From a virus, in IMG/VR virus record IMGVR_UViG_3300045996_001123, positions 1 to 30,840 of that record: DNA of 30,840 nt. The stretch is one strand, 5' to 3'. The notes below the pieces were generated by a model. It ran no database searches. It was given only the letters and a program-made list of their open reading frames with translations, and had not been told where the DNA came from. This document shows positions 1 through 7,878 of the stretch, piece after piece (positions within the stretch are counted from its first letter, which is position 1; each line of letters begins with the position of its first letter). The translations under genes were made by a program, and so were the position numbers.

Positions 1-52
1 CCTATTATTTCGCATCCACAATTCTAGATACAGGCTAATCAAGGACTTACGA

Positions 53-433
53 ATGCCACGGCCAAGGCTGCCGCAAGCGAAGGCTGAGGCTTCCGGCGCG
101 GTACTGAAAAACGCCGGTCGATTCAAAGGTCGCAAGCCGCCGAAACGTACGCGCCCACTCGGTGAGCCGTACTTGACGATGACAGATGCTGAGAAGACAG
201 CATGGGCGGAATTGGCGGGTGACATGCCCTGGTTGCATGCGGCTCACAGGACGTTGCTGCTTATGACATGCCGGATTAAGGCCAGGTTGGATGCCGGGGA
301 AGAGGTGGGTGTGTCGGCGATGAATTTGCTGTCCGCGCTGTTATCCAAGCTCGGCGCGACCCCGATCGACGAAACAAAGGTCACCCATGCAGACGGCGAG
401 GAAGAAGACGCCGCAGACAAGTTCTTCAACTGA
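53..433 (+). CDS. terS: Terminase small subunit (P27-like)
   Basis: A 126-residue protein and the first gene of the late region. Small terminase subunits recognise the packaging site on phage DNA and hand it to the large subunit. The basic N-terminus (PRPRLPQAKAEAS, then a GRFKGRKPPKR stretch) followed by a predicted helical region (TMTDAEKTAWAELAGDMPWLHAAHRTLL) matches the general pattern of P27-type small terminases. The position, directly before and overlapping an unmistakable large subunit, is the stronger evidence. The ATG at 53 is preceded by AAGGA at about 40-44. The last 47 bases overlap the next gene. The acidic C-terminal tail (GEEEDAADKFF) is the likely partner-contact end, by inference. 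Confidence 0.8.
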   Translation: MPRPRLPQAKAEASGAVLKNAGRFKGRKPPKRTRPLGEPYLTMTDAEKTAWAELAGDMPWLHAAHRTLLLMTCRIKARLDAGEEVGVSAMNLLSALLSKLGATPIDETKVTHADGEEEDAADKFFN

Positions 434-2267
434 CCGCACTGCCGAGTACGCGGAGGCAGTTGTCTCCGGTGAGATCGTTGCGGGCCCGCATGTTCGGAAT
501 GCGTGTCGGCGGCACCTGAAGGATCTCAAGGACGCGCACGAGCGCGGACTGTACTTCGATCACGGGGCCGCGCAGCGCGCGTTCGATTTCTTCGAACAGG
601 TGTTGCGGTTGTCGGAAGGACAGTTTGACGGCAAGCCGTTCGATCTGCATCTTTCGCAGGCGTTCATCGTTGGCTCCGTCTTCGGGTGGAAGCGGTCGGA
701 CGGTACGCGGCGCTTTCGGCGCGCATACATCGAACAAGGGAAGGGGAACGGCAAAAGTCCGATGGCGGGAGGCATCGGCCTGTACGGGATGACCGCCGAC
801 GGCGAGGCTGGCGCGCAGGTCTATTCCGCGGCGGCGAAGCGTGAGCAAGCGGGTATCTTGTTTGCCGATGCCGTGAAGATGGTGAAGCAATCACCTGCGT
901 TGGCGAAGCGGATCCAGTTCTCGGGTGGTCCGGGCCGTGAATACAACATGGCGCACCACACAAGCGGCAGCTTCTTCCGCCCCGTGTCGCGCGACACGGG
1001 CAAGTCAGGATCTGGACCGCGTCCGTACTTCGTCCTGGCGGATGAGGTGCACGAGCTCCCAGACGGCAAGATCTTGGAGATGCTCGAGCGCGGATTTAAG
1101 TTCCGCCGCCAGCCGCTGCTGTTCATGATCACGAACTCGGGTTCCGATCGTAACTCGGTAGCATGGCATGAGCACGAATGGGCGGTGAAGGTTGCCGCTG
1201 GCCACGAGGATGCGGTGACTGATCCGACCTTTGTCGGGCGTCCGCTTGATGACGAGCTGTTCTCGTTTGTTTGCTCGCTGGATGACGGTGATGACCCGCT
1301 GAATGATCGGTGTTGCTGGGCGAAGGCAAACCCTTTACTTGGCGTGACGATCACCGACGAGTACTTGGCCAGCGTCGTAGCGCAGGCGAAGAACATCCCC
1401 TCGAAGCAGAACAATATCCTGCGGCTGCACTTCTGCATGTGGACTGATTCGGACGTTGCATGGATGAGCCGAGAGGTGGTCGAGCCACTACTGGCCGACT
1501 TCGATCCGGCTGAGCACAAGGGCAAGGAAATTTTCTGCGGCCTCGATCTTTCGCAGAATCGCGACTTGACGGCACTTGGCAACGTCGTCGTGACGGGCGA
1601 AAAGGAAGTCGAGATTCGAGACAAGGATGGCGCACTTCGAAAAGTGCGCAAGCCGACGTTCGATGTTTGGATTGAAGCATGGACGCCGGGTGACACGATG
1701 CAGGAGCGATTTGAGCGGGACAAGATTCCCTATCCGGTGTGGGCGAAGCAAGGATTCCTGCATGCACCACCTGGCGAAAATATCAATTACCTGCACGTCG
1801 CTCAGACGCTGGTCGATTACGACCGTGACTATCGGGTGCGGATGGTTGCCTATGACCGATATGCGTTCCGACGCTTCGAGGAGGACTCGGCACAAGTCGG
1901 CCTGTCGCTGAATTTCGTAGAGCATCCGCAAGGGGGTACGAAAAAGGCGAAGCCAACGCCTGAGATGGAGGACTCGGCGAAGCGCGAAGGAAAGCAAGCG
2001 GAAGGGCTGTGGTTCCCCGGTTCCTTGCGTCTGCTCGAGGACGCGATGCTGGAAGGGCGGATTCGATTTCGGAGGAATCCAGCGCTCATCTCCGCAATCA
2101 TGTCGGCAGTAGTGGAAAAGGATAAGTGGGACAACGCTTGGTTATCCAAGCAGAAATCCACTAACAAGATTGATCCGATTGTGGCGGTCGTGATGGCGTT
2201 TGGTTCCGCTCATTCTGTGCCAGCGAAGCGGCCGAAGATTCTGATGTTCTCCGTTGGTGGAAGGTGA
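387..2267 (+). CDS. terL: Terminase large subunit (Terminase_1 type)
   Basis: A 626-residue packaging motor: ATPase plus nuclease that pumps DNA into the prohead and cuts concatemers. A Walker A-like motif, EQGKGNGKS, is at residues 116-124. The Walker B segment YFVLADE is at about 214-220, with E220 as the catalytic glutamate. The RuvC-like nuclease half shows the usual spaced acidic residues: D387 in CGLDLSQ, D490 in MVAYDRY and D596 in NKIDPIVA. The length is slightly above the usual 500-600. The start at 387 has AAAGG about 7 bases upstream and overlaps the small subunit gene in another frame, implying coupled translation. The family call is firm. Confidence 0.95.
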   Translation: MQTARKKTPQTSSSTDRTAEYAEAVVSGEIVAGPHVRNACRRHLKDLKDAHERGLYFDHGAAQRAFDFFEQVLRLSEGQFDGKPFDLHLSQAFIVGSVFGWKRSDGTRRFRRAYIEQGKGNGKSPMAGGIGLYGMTADGEAGAQVYSAAAKREQAGILFADAVKMVKQSPALAKRIQFSGGPGREYNMAHHTSGSFFRPVSRDTGKSGSGPRPYFVLADEVHELPDGKILEMLERGFKFRRQPLLFMITNSGSDRNSVAWHEHEWAVKVAAGHEDAVTDPTFVGRPLDDELFSFVCSLDDGDDPLNDRCCWAKANPLLGVTITDEYLASVVAQAKNIPSKQNNILRLHFCMWTDSDVAWMSREVVEPLLADFDPAEHKGKEIFCGLDLSQNRDLTALGNVVVTGEKEVEIRDKDGALRKVRKPTFDVWIEAWTPGDTMQERFERDKIPYPVWAKQGFLHAPPGENINYLHVAQTLVDYDRDYRVRMVAYDRYAFRRFEEDSAQVGLSLNFVEHPQGGTKKAKPTPEMEDSAKREGKQAEGLWFPGSLRLLEDAMLEGRIRFRRNPALISAIMSAVVEKDKWDNAWLSKQKSTNKIDPIVAVVMAFGSAHSVPAKRPKILMFSVGGR

Positions 2268-2269
2268 TT

Positions 2270-2854
2270 ATGGAACTTTCAGATCGCGCATATGCCGTTT
2301 TCGAAGTGAAGGCGATCAACGCTGACAAGCGCACGTTCTCAGGATGGGCAACGACACCATCTATGGACCGTGTTGGGGACACCATCAACCCTCTTGGGGT
2401 TAGTTTCCGGAACCCTCTGCCGTTGCTTCACGGGCATCGCCATGAGCTACCTATCGGCACCGCTACCTTCAAGAAGCCAACGAGGAAAGGCATCGAATTC
2501 GATGCAGAAATTCCCGTTGTAGATGAGGAATTCGGGTCTCTTCGAGATCGCGTAAATACCGCGTGGGGTGAACTCAAGTACGGTCTGGTACGCGCGGTCA
2601 GCATCGGGTTCCGCGCGATCAAATATGCCTACACGGATGATGGCGTGGACTATCAAGAAATCGAAGTCTATGAGCTTTCGACCGTATCAATACCGGCATT
2701 GCCAGATGCAGTTATTACTGCGGTTAAGTCCATGCAGCCTTTGTCTGTGGACATGGTGAAAACACTGCGCGCCGCAGAGAAGCGCGGCATACCGCTGATC
2801 AAGTCGCGCCAGAGCCATCTTGCGCGTGGCGCGGTGGAGATCATTCGCCGCTGA
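2270..2854 (+). CDS. HK97-family prohead protease
   Basis: A 194-residue serine protease that matures the capsid by removing the N-terminal delta domain of the major capsid protein. The catalytic His lies in LLHGHRHELPIG (about residues 56-67). The catalytic Ser lies in the conserved segment RAVSIGFRAI (about 108-117). ELSTVSIPALPDA near residue 145 is the family's typical C-terminal signature. I chose ATG 2270 over the in-frame GTG at 2264 because GGAAGG at 2258-2263 gives better spacing to 2270. It sits between terminase and capsid, whereas in HK97 itself the portal precedes the protease. Confidence 0.93.
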   Translation: MELSDRAYAVFEVKAINADKRTFSGWATTPSMDRVGDTINPLGVSFRNPLPLLHGHRHELPIGTATFKKPTRKGIEFDAEIPVVDEEFGSLRDRVNTAWGELKYGLVRAVSIGFRAIKYAYTDDGVDYQEIEVYELSTVSIPALPDAVITAVKSMQPLSVDMVKTLRAAEKRGIPLIKSRQSHLARGAVEIIRR

Positions 2855-2864
2855 ATCCCCGTTA

Positions 2865-2921
2865 GCTACGGCGGTCAATCCGTAGCGCGTCTCAAAGTGG
2901 CCACCGTCCTTGGCTGGACGG
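2865..2921 (+). promoter_or_regulatory. Two hairpins in the capsid gene leader
   Basis: The 149-base gap between protease and capsid genes contains two perfect inverted repeats. GCTACGG (2865-2871) pairs with CCGTAGC (2880-2886), leaving an 8-base loop. CCGTCC (2904-2909) pairs with GGACGG (2916-2921), leaving a 6-base loop. Neither is followed by a T run, so they do not look like intrinsic terminators. An mRNA-processing or stability role ahead of the most highly expressed gene is an inference only. Confidence 0.4.
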
Positions 2922-3003
2922 GTTCGTAGCCGCTCAACCCTGACTAACACGCAGAAACGCATCGTCGCAAGGCGAGGTGTCTCTGTGTCCGAAGGAAACG
3001 CAA

Positions 3004-4416
3004 ATGAACTACGCAGAACACATCGCCAACTTACAGGCGACGCGCGAGGAGAGGTCCAAGCGCATGAAGGCAGTCCATCAGAAGGCCGTCGATGAAGGCC
3101 GTACGATGGATACAGCGGAGCGCGAGGAATTCGACACGCTGAAGTCCGAGATCAAAAGCATCGACGCCGATCTCGTGAGCACGCGCGAATTGCAGCAGAT
3201 CGAGGAGGCCGAGAAGGCTACCGCGCAGCCCGTGGATGACTCGTCGAAGCGCAAGACCAAGATTGCGGAGAAGTCGGTCAATACACTTCAGGCGAAGAAC
3301 ACCGAGAAGCTGGAGCCGGGCATCGCATTCGCGCGGCTTGCCCGCGTCAAAGCGCTGGCATTCACGGGCCAGGCTGGCACTCGCGATGAGGCGCAGATCG
3401 CAAAGAATCTGTATCCCGGCGATGATCGTTTGATTCAGTCGATGACCCAGAAGGCCCCCGTGCCGGCAGCGAACACTCTGTCCGAGACCTGGGCTGGCAA
3501 CTTGATCAATGAGGGTGGCGCCGCGTTCGCTGACTTCGTGGAGTATCTTCGACCCCGCACCCTGTTCGGGCAGGTGTCCGGCCGCTTCCGTCGTCTCCCG
3601 TTCGATGCTCCAGTTTTGGTGCAGGGATCTGGCGGCACGGCTCAATGGGTGAAGGAAGGCGAGGCGAAACCACTCACCCAATGGACCTACACCCGTGCCA
3701 AGCTGGTTCCGCTCAAAGTGGCGGCGATTGCTGCCGCGACCAAGGAAACACTGATGCGCGCGTCTGCATCTGCGGACACCTTCCTGCGTGACGAACTCGC
3801 TCGTGCGGTGGGTTCTCGGATCGATACCACGTTGATCAGCGACGACGCAGCAGTCACGGATGAGGCACCCGCCGGATTGCTTGACGGCACCTCTGCTCTG
3901 ACTCTTTCAGGGGATGGCAGCGTGGCCGGCATTCGTTGCGACATCGCCAACTTCCTGAAGACGCTCGTCGGCGACAATCTCTCGGTCTCTGGCGCCTTCT
4001 GGGTCATGCCCGAAACAGTGGCTATCGATCTGTCATTGGCTACCAATGAAGTCGGTGCTGCGGCATTCCCCGGCATTACGCCCACTGGCGGCACGCTTGC
4101 TGGTCTGCCGGTGTTCACCACGCAGTATGTGCCAGAGGTTACGGCAGGTCCGGTGGTTGCTCTGGTCAAGGGCGATGAGATCTTCCTCGGCGATGAAGGC
4201 GGTATCCAGGTATCAGTGTCTGATCAAGCGACACTCCAAATGGACAACGCGCCGACACAGAGCAGCGTCGCCCCGACCGCGACCGTTGGCGTTTCGATGT
4301 GGCAGACAAACTCTGTCGCGTTCCTGGTTGAGCGTTTCGTCAACTGGCAGAAGCGCAGGCCGGCGGCCGTTGCATGGGCCTACGTAAATTGGGATGCCTG
4401 CGCATCCATGTCGTAG
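3004..4416 (+). CDS. Major capsid protein, HK97 fold
   Basis: A 470-residue shell protein. Residues 1-75 are highly charged and helical, with a coiled-coil pattern (ATREERSKRMKAVHQKAV and onwards). This is the scaffold-like delta domain that the upstream protease would remove. The remainder has HK97-family features: LAGLPVFTTQYVP, AALVKGDEIFLGDEGG-type beta segments and a C-terminal block (TVGVSMWQTNSVAFLVERFVNW) typical of these capsids. ATG 3004 is chosen over the upstream in-frame GTG 2977 because GAAGGA lies at 2991-2996. No separate scaffolding gene is seen, consistent with the fused delta domain. The C-terminus (AVAWAYVNWDACASMS) is ordinary for the family. Confidence 0.92.
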   Translation: MNYAEHIANLQATREERSKRMKAVHQKAVDEGRTMDTAEREEFDTLKSEIKSIDADLVSTRELQQIEEAEKATAQPVDDSSKRKTKIAEKSVNTLQAKNTEKLEPGIAFARLARVKALAFTGQAGTRDEAQIAKNLYPGDDRLIQSMTQKAPVPAANTLSETWAGNLINEGGAAFADFVEYLRPRTLFGQVSGRFRRLPFDAPVLVQGSGGTAQWVKEGEAKPLTQWTYTRAKLVPLKVAAIAAATKETLMRASASADTFLRDELARAVGSRIDTTLISDDAAVTDEAPAGLLDGTSALTLSGDGSVAGIRCDIANFLKTLVGDNLSVSGAFWVMPETVAIDLSLATNEVGAAAFPGITPTGGTLAGLPVFTTQYVPEVTAGPVVALVKGDEIFLGDEGGIQVSVSDQATLQMDNAPTQSSVAPTATVGVSMWQTNSVAFLVERFVNWQKRRPAAVAWAYVNWDACASMS

Positions 4417-4424
4417 TAACCATC

Positions 4425-4453
4425 AGGAGGGGCGGCGATGTCGCCCCTCCTTT
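4425..4453 (+). terminator. Stem-loop after the capsid gene
   Basis: A perfect 10-bp stem, AGGAGGGGCG (4425-4434) with CGCCCCTCCT (4442-4451), and a 7-base loop. It begins 9 bases after the capsid stop. Only TTT follows, so termination would be partial. It is a plausible attenuator that keeps capsid expression above that of the downstream genes. Confidence 0.6.
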
Positions 4454-4467
4454 GCTTGGGGTAGTCA

Positions 4468-4680
4468 ATGCAGATTGAATATGTGGCAAATGGATCCAAG
4501 CGCGAGGTCTCTGAGCGCATTGGCAAGGCGCTGATCGCCAGGAAAATCGCGCGCCCGGTTTACCAGACTCGTGAACTGCGCGCGGAATCGCTGGATGTCT
4601 CAGATCCTGCAGAAATCTCTGCGAGAACAGGAAAACCTAAGCGTCGCTACAAGCGTCGAGATATGAAGGCTCAAGAATGA
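4468..4680 (+). CDS. Small basic hypothetical protein
   Basis: A 70-residue protein between capsid and portal. It is Lys/Arg-rich, especially at the end (KPKRRYKRRDMKAQ). The N-terminal segment, MQIEYVANGSKREVSERIGKAL, resembles small head-region proteins found beside capsid genes in other tailed phages. I recognise no named domain. The start has GGGG 8-10 bases upstream, just after the capsid hairpin. The stop overlaps the next gene as ATGA, so it is probably translated together with it. A head-assembly or decoration role is suggested only by position. Confidence 0.65.
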   Translation: MQIEYVANGSKREVSERIGKALIARKIARPVYQTRELRAESLDVSDPAEISARTGKPKRRYKRRDMKAQE

Positions 4681-4853
4681 GGGATAAGGCGCTTGATCCG
4701 CTGACGTATGTGATTGCATTCGCATTATGCGGGGCGGGAAGCGTTGTAACAGGTGTTGCTGTTTTGGTCGGTTTAGGTTGGGCATTGGTCTGTGCAGGAT
4801 CATTCCTGTTAGCAGCGGCTGGTTACATTACGCGTGGTATGACTAATGGCTGA
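4677..4853 (+). CDS. 58-residue two-helix membrane protein
   Basis: A small open frame: ATG 4677 overlaps the previous stop (ATGA) and its own TGA at 4851-4853 overlaps the portal start by 8 bases. The product begins MRDKALDPLTYVIAFALC. It has two hydrophobic segments (about residues 9-32 and 34-50, with GVAVLVGLGWALVCAGSFLLAAAGY), then a short TRGMTNG tail. It looks like a hairpin inner-membrane protein. The tight double overlap and clean hydrophobic pattern support a real gene. Its function is unknown. Confidence 0.65.
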   Translation: MRDKALDPLTYVIAFALCGAGSVVTGVAVLVGLGWALVCAGSFLLAAAGYITRGMTNG

Positions 4854-6252
4854 ATTGACCATTTTCGGTGTCCTGCGCAACGCAGGCCGCCGTAAGGCAC
4901 TGCAGCCAGTCAATAACTGGAGGCGAGGCTGGCGTGTCATCAGCGAGCCCCTCACGGGAGCGTGGCAGAGAAACGAATCCGAGAGCATCGGGAATTTGAC
5001 GTGTTACCCGACGCTCTATGCTTGCCTGTCGTCGATCGCGCAGGACATTGCGAAACTCCCTTTCGTACTCGTAGAAAAAACCGATGACGGGATCTTCAAG
5101 GAGATCAAGGAGTCCCCATATCTGACCGTATTGCGTGAGCCGAACGGATATCAGAATCCGCAGCAGTTTCGAGAATCGTGGGTGCTTTCCCTTTTGACCG
5201 ATGGCAATACGTACATCCTAAAAGGGCGCGATGCGCGAGGAGTCGTGAATCGACTCTATGTGCTCGACCCCTGTCGCGTAACTCCGATGGTGTCAGAGAC
5301 TGGCTCTGTCTTCTATCAGATCCACTATCTTAGTGCTCAGAACCTATTGCCGGTGTCTTACCCGGCTGAACAGTTGATCATTCCTGCTCGGGAGATGATC
5401 CATGCGCGTATCAATTGCTTGCATCACCCTCTGATCGGGATTCCTCCGCTGTGCGCGGCTGAATTAGCCGCCGGTAAGAATCTGAAGATCCTTCGTAGCA
5501 GTTCGCTCTTTTTCCAGAATAGTGCTCAGCCTGGCGGATTACTCACTGCGCCTGCCGGCATGAACGAGACCGATGCAGCGGCCGTGAAAACCTACTGGGA
5601 CACCGAGTATGCCGGCGACAACGCGGGGAAGATTGCTGTGATCGGTGCGGACATGAAGTTCACATCCTTCGCCATGAAAGGTGCTGACGCTCAGGTCATT
5701 GAGCACCTGAAATACAGTGATGAGCAGATCTGCCAGCCGTTCCGTATCAAACCCTACAAGATCGGTATCGGAAATCCCCCTTCCGGGTGGAAGTCCGATG
5801 ACGTCAATGTGGAATATCACGGGGACGCGCTGAGCCCGATTATCGAATCCATGGAAGATTTGCTGGCAGATGGTCTTGGCGTCCGTCCCTATCAAATCTG
5901 GCTGGATGACGAGACGTTGTGGCGTATGGATGCAGGAAAGCTGGCGGACGTCGAGACGAAGCTCGTCAGCGGCATGATTAAGACGCCTGACGAGTCAAGG
6001 CGGAAGATGAATCTTCCAAAGACTGGCGGTGGCGACACCTTGTGGGGCCAACATCAGGACTATCCGCTTGGGATGCTGCGTGACCGTAATGACCTGAACT
6101 CTGTCGTTAATCCAGCGCCTGAGACCGATGACTCATCCACCGATGAAGAGCTGGAGGCGGCTAACGAAGAAGTTAGGCGGCTTACTGCTGAGATATGGCA
6201 GCGCAAGGCGCTAGAGGCGACTCGAGAGGCGACCAAATGCTTGACCCCGTAG
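4846..6252 (+). CDS. Portal protein, HK97 family
   Basis: A 468-residue protein forming the dodecameric ring at the capsid vertex through which DNA enters and leaves. Diagnostic stretches are the N-terminal SIGNLTCYPTLYACLSSIAQDIAKLPF, the middle LLTDGNTYILKGRDARG (non-ring DNA-packaging region), and later SSLFFQNSAQPGG, then the NVEYHGDALSPIIESMEDLLADGL region. The C-terminal end is Glu-rich and helical. The gene overlaps the small membrane protein upstream and the collagen-like gene downstream, implying translational coupling. It follows the capsid gene, the reverse of HK97 order. Confidence 0.93.
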   Translation: MAELTIFGVLRNAGRRKALQPVNNWRRGWRVISEPLTGAWQRNESESIGNLTCYPTLYACLSSIAQDIAKLPFVLVEKTDDGIFKEIKESPYLTVLREPNGYQNPQQFRESWVLSLLTDGNTYILKGRDARGVVNRLYVLDPCRVTPMVSETGSVFYQIHYLSAQNLLPVSYPAEQLIIPAREMIHARINCLHHPLIGIPPLCAAELAAGKNLKILRSSSLFFQNSAQPGGLLTAPAGMNETDAAAVKTYWDTEYAGDNAGKIAVIGADMKFTSFAMKGADAQVIEHLKYSDEQICQPFRIKPYKIGIGNPPSGWKSDDVNVEYHGDALSPIIESMEDLLADGLGVRPYQIWLDDETLWRMDAGKLADVETKLVSGMIKTPDESRRKMNLPKTGGGDTLWGQHQDYPLGMLRDRNDLNSVVNPAPETDDSSTDEELEAANEEVRRLTAEIWQRKALEATREATKCLTP

Positions 6253-7133
6253 AGTTCGGTAAGGCGATGGCTGCGATCGTCATCGACGCGACCATGCCTT
6301 TACTGAAGCGAATAGAGCAACTCGAAAGCTGTCATCCCATCAAAGGCGACAAGGGTGATCGTGGAGAGCGCGGTGCGGATGCACCCGAGGTAACGGACGA
6401 GAAGATCTATGCACAGGTTGCTAGATATCTGTCCGAGCATACTCCTGCTGCTGGAGAGAAAGGTGAGCGCGGCGAGAAAGGCGAGAAAGGCGAGAAAGGT
6501 GATGAGGGGAACCACGGAAGGGATGCAGATCCAATGGACGTGCGCGAGGTTATTCGCGGAATGATCGAGTCTGACGATCTATTGTCACTGGTCGAACTGC
6601 GCGTTAAGGAAGAGGTGACTCGCATCCCTGCACCGAAGGGCGGAGAGAAAGGCGACCGCGGTGAGAGGGGCGAAAAGGGCGCTGAAGGTACCGGTGTTGC
6701 GGACCTTCTGATCGATCGGGACGGAAATCTCGTTGCGACGATGACAGACGGACGAATGAAGTCGCTCGGCGTCGTATGCGGAAAGGACGGAAAACCTGGC
6801 CGTGACGGGAAGGATGGCACTGACTTCTCTGGCTTCGATGTGGACTACGACGGCGAGCGCACGCTGACGATTCGAGGCAACGGCGGTGATCTTGTGAAGC
6901 GTCTTCCGATCCCCATGGACCGCGGGTACTGGCGCGAAGGCCGCTATGAAAAAGCCGATATCGTTACTGAAGGCGGAATTGCTTACATCGCGCAGAAGGA
7001 TACAAAGGAAAAGCCTTCGCTGTCGTCCGCCGATTGGCGAATCTTCGCACGCAAAGGACGCGACGGAAAGGACGGCCGCAATGGCATCGACAAGACCCAG
7101 CCGACGAAGCTAAAGGACTGCGTCGATGCTTGA
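6237..7133 (+). CDS. Collagen-like repeat protein of the head region
   Basis: A 298-residue protein. Residues 1-30 form a helical start, then blocks of Gly-X-Y triplets alternate with non-collagen spacers. Examples are GDKGDRGERG, GEKGERGEKGEKGEKGDEG, GEKGDRGERGEKGAEG, GRDGKDG and a final GRDGKDGRNG. Near the C-terminus, GYWREGRYEKADIVTEGGIA followed by YIAQKDT resembles small carbohydrate-binding or chitin-binding-like beta modules. ATG 6237 is preferred to 6195 because GAGAGG lies about 7-12 bases upstream. It overlaps the portal end by 16 bases and the connector gene by 8. Collagen-like phage proteins usually form trimeric fibres. Here the position points to a head- or neck-associated fibre, by inference. 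Confidence 0.8.
   Translation: MLDPVEFGKAMAAIVIDATMPLLKRIEQLESCHPIKGDKGDRGERGADAPEVTDEKIYAQVARYLSEHTPAAGEKGERGEKGEKGEKGDEGNHGRDADPMDVREVIRGMIESDDLLSLVELRVKEEVTRIPAPKGGEKGDRGERGEKGAEGTGVADLLIDRDGNLVATMTDGRMKSLGVVCGKDGKPGRDGKDGTDFSGFDVDYDGERTLTIRGNGGDLVKRLPIPMDRGYWREGRYEKADIVTEGGIAYIAQKDTKEKPSLSSADWRIFARKGRDGKDGRNGIDKTQPTKLKDCVDA
6471..6497 (+). repeat. Three tandem 9-bp copies within the collagen-like gene
   Basis: GGCGAGAAA occurs three times back to back (6471-6479, 6480-6488, 6489-6497), encoding repeated Gly-Glu-Lys. Exact 9-bp repeats can slip without breaking the frame, so triplet number may vary between isolates. Confidence 0.85.
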
Positions 7134-7518
7134 GCTTGTAACCGTTGAGGAAGCGGTGATCCAGTGTCGTGGGGATGAGGAAATCGATGAGCCATGGTTG
7201 TCGGTTTTCATTCCTGCGGTATCTGAGGCCGTGCGGACTTGGCTCAAAGATGATTGGCGCATCTACTTGCCTGCGAGAGATTCTTTCGGAGACATCATCG
7301 TTGACAGTGATGGCGTACCCATTCCGGAGGAGGAAGCCGGTGTGCCAGTAGTGCATCCGACCGTGCGGGTTGCCGTTCTTCTGGAGATCGCGAGCCAGTA
7401 CAGGTTTCGCGAAGGAGAAGGCGATAACCGCGTCGAAAGCCATCATGGTCATGGGTATGTGCTGTCACGCGCGGCTACCTCGCTGCTGAATGGGCTGCGA
7501 AAGTCTACGGTGGTCTAG
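7126..7518 (+). CDS. Head-tail connector protein (gp6-like)
   Basis: A 130-residue protein of the gp6-like connector family, which forms the ring below the portal. The pattern fits: an N-terminal helix (VTVEEAVIQCRGDEEIDEPWLSVFIPAVSEAVRTWL), a variable loop, then VVHPTVRVAVLLEIASQYRFREG and a C-terminal helix ending GYVLSRAATSLLNGLRK. The spacing of these helices and the position between portal and head-closure genes are diagnostic. The ATG at 7126 overlaps the collagen-like gene's end. Confidence 0.85.
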   Translation: MLELVTVEEAVIQCRGDEEIDEPWLSVFIPAVSEAVRTWLKDDWRIYLPARDSFGDIIVDSDGVPIPEEEAGVPVVHPTVRVAVLLEIASQYRFREGEGDNRVESHHGHGYVLSRAATSLLNGLRKSTVV

Positions 7519-7878
7519 ATGGCGCTCGCGGCTGGACGGCTTAGGCACCGAATCACAATCCAAGAGCAGCGGCAGCAGCAGGATCCAACAACCGGAACGA
7601 CCCGCACCGTGTGGCTTAACTTTGCCACTGATGTCCCTGCTGAGATCGTACTTCCCAGTGTACGAGAGAGGCTCGCTGCGAAGCAGATGCAGAGTGAAGC
7701 ATCAGGAAGAATCACGATCAGATACCGCCCAGGTATGTCTGCAACGATGAGATTGATAGGGCTATCTGGTCCGTACAAGGGAATGATCTTTAACCCTGAA
7801 GGATGGTCGCCTGATCAAGAAAGCGGGCTCGAATTCTTGACCGCCCCCTGTAGTCAGGGCGTCAACGACGGTGATTAA
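7519..7878 (+). CDS. Head closure / head-tail joining protein
   Basis: A 119-residue protein of the head-tail joining family (HK97 gp7 / SPP1 gp16 type). The start AAGRLRHRITIQEQ and middle GTTRTVWLNFATDVPAEIVLPSVRE are the classic signature, followed by RITIRYRPGMSATMRLI and the C-terminal beta region. It closes the connector channel and receives the tail. The ATG follows the previous stop directly (TAG then ATG). The end overlaps the first accessory gene by one base (TAATG). Confidence 0.88.
   Translation: MALAAGRLRHRITIQEQRQQQDPTTGTTRTVWLNFATDVPAEIVLPSVRERLAAKQMQSEASGRITIRYRPGMSATMRLIGLSGPYKGMIFNPEGWSPDQESGLEFLTAPCSQGVNDGD

Noticed and set aside
1-52. A cos site at the left edge
   Set aside because: Phage terminase genes start at 53 so a packaging end may be near, but I see no repeat or known cos sequence in these 52 bases.
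821-1723. A long 300-codon - strand frame within the terminase gene
   Set aside because: It is antisense to a clear terminase large subunit and shows Ser/Arg/Pro-rich shadow composition with no motif.
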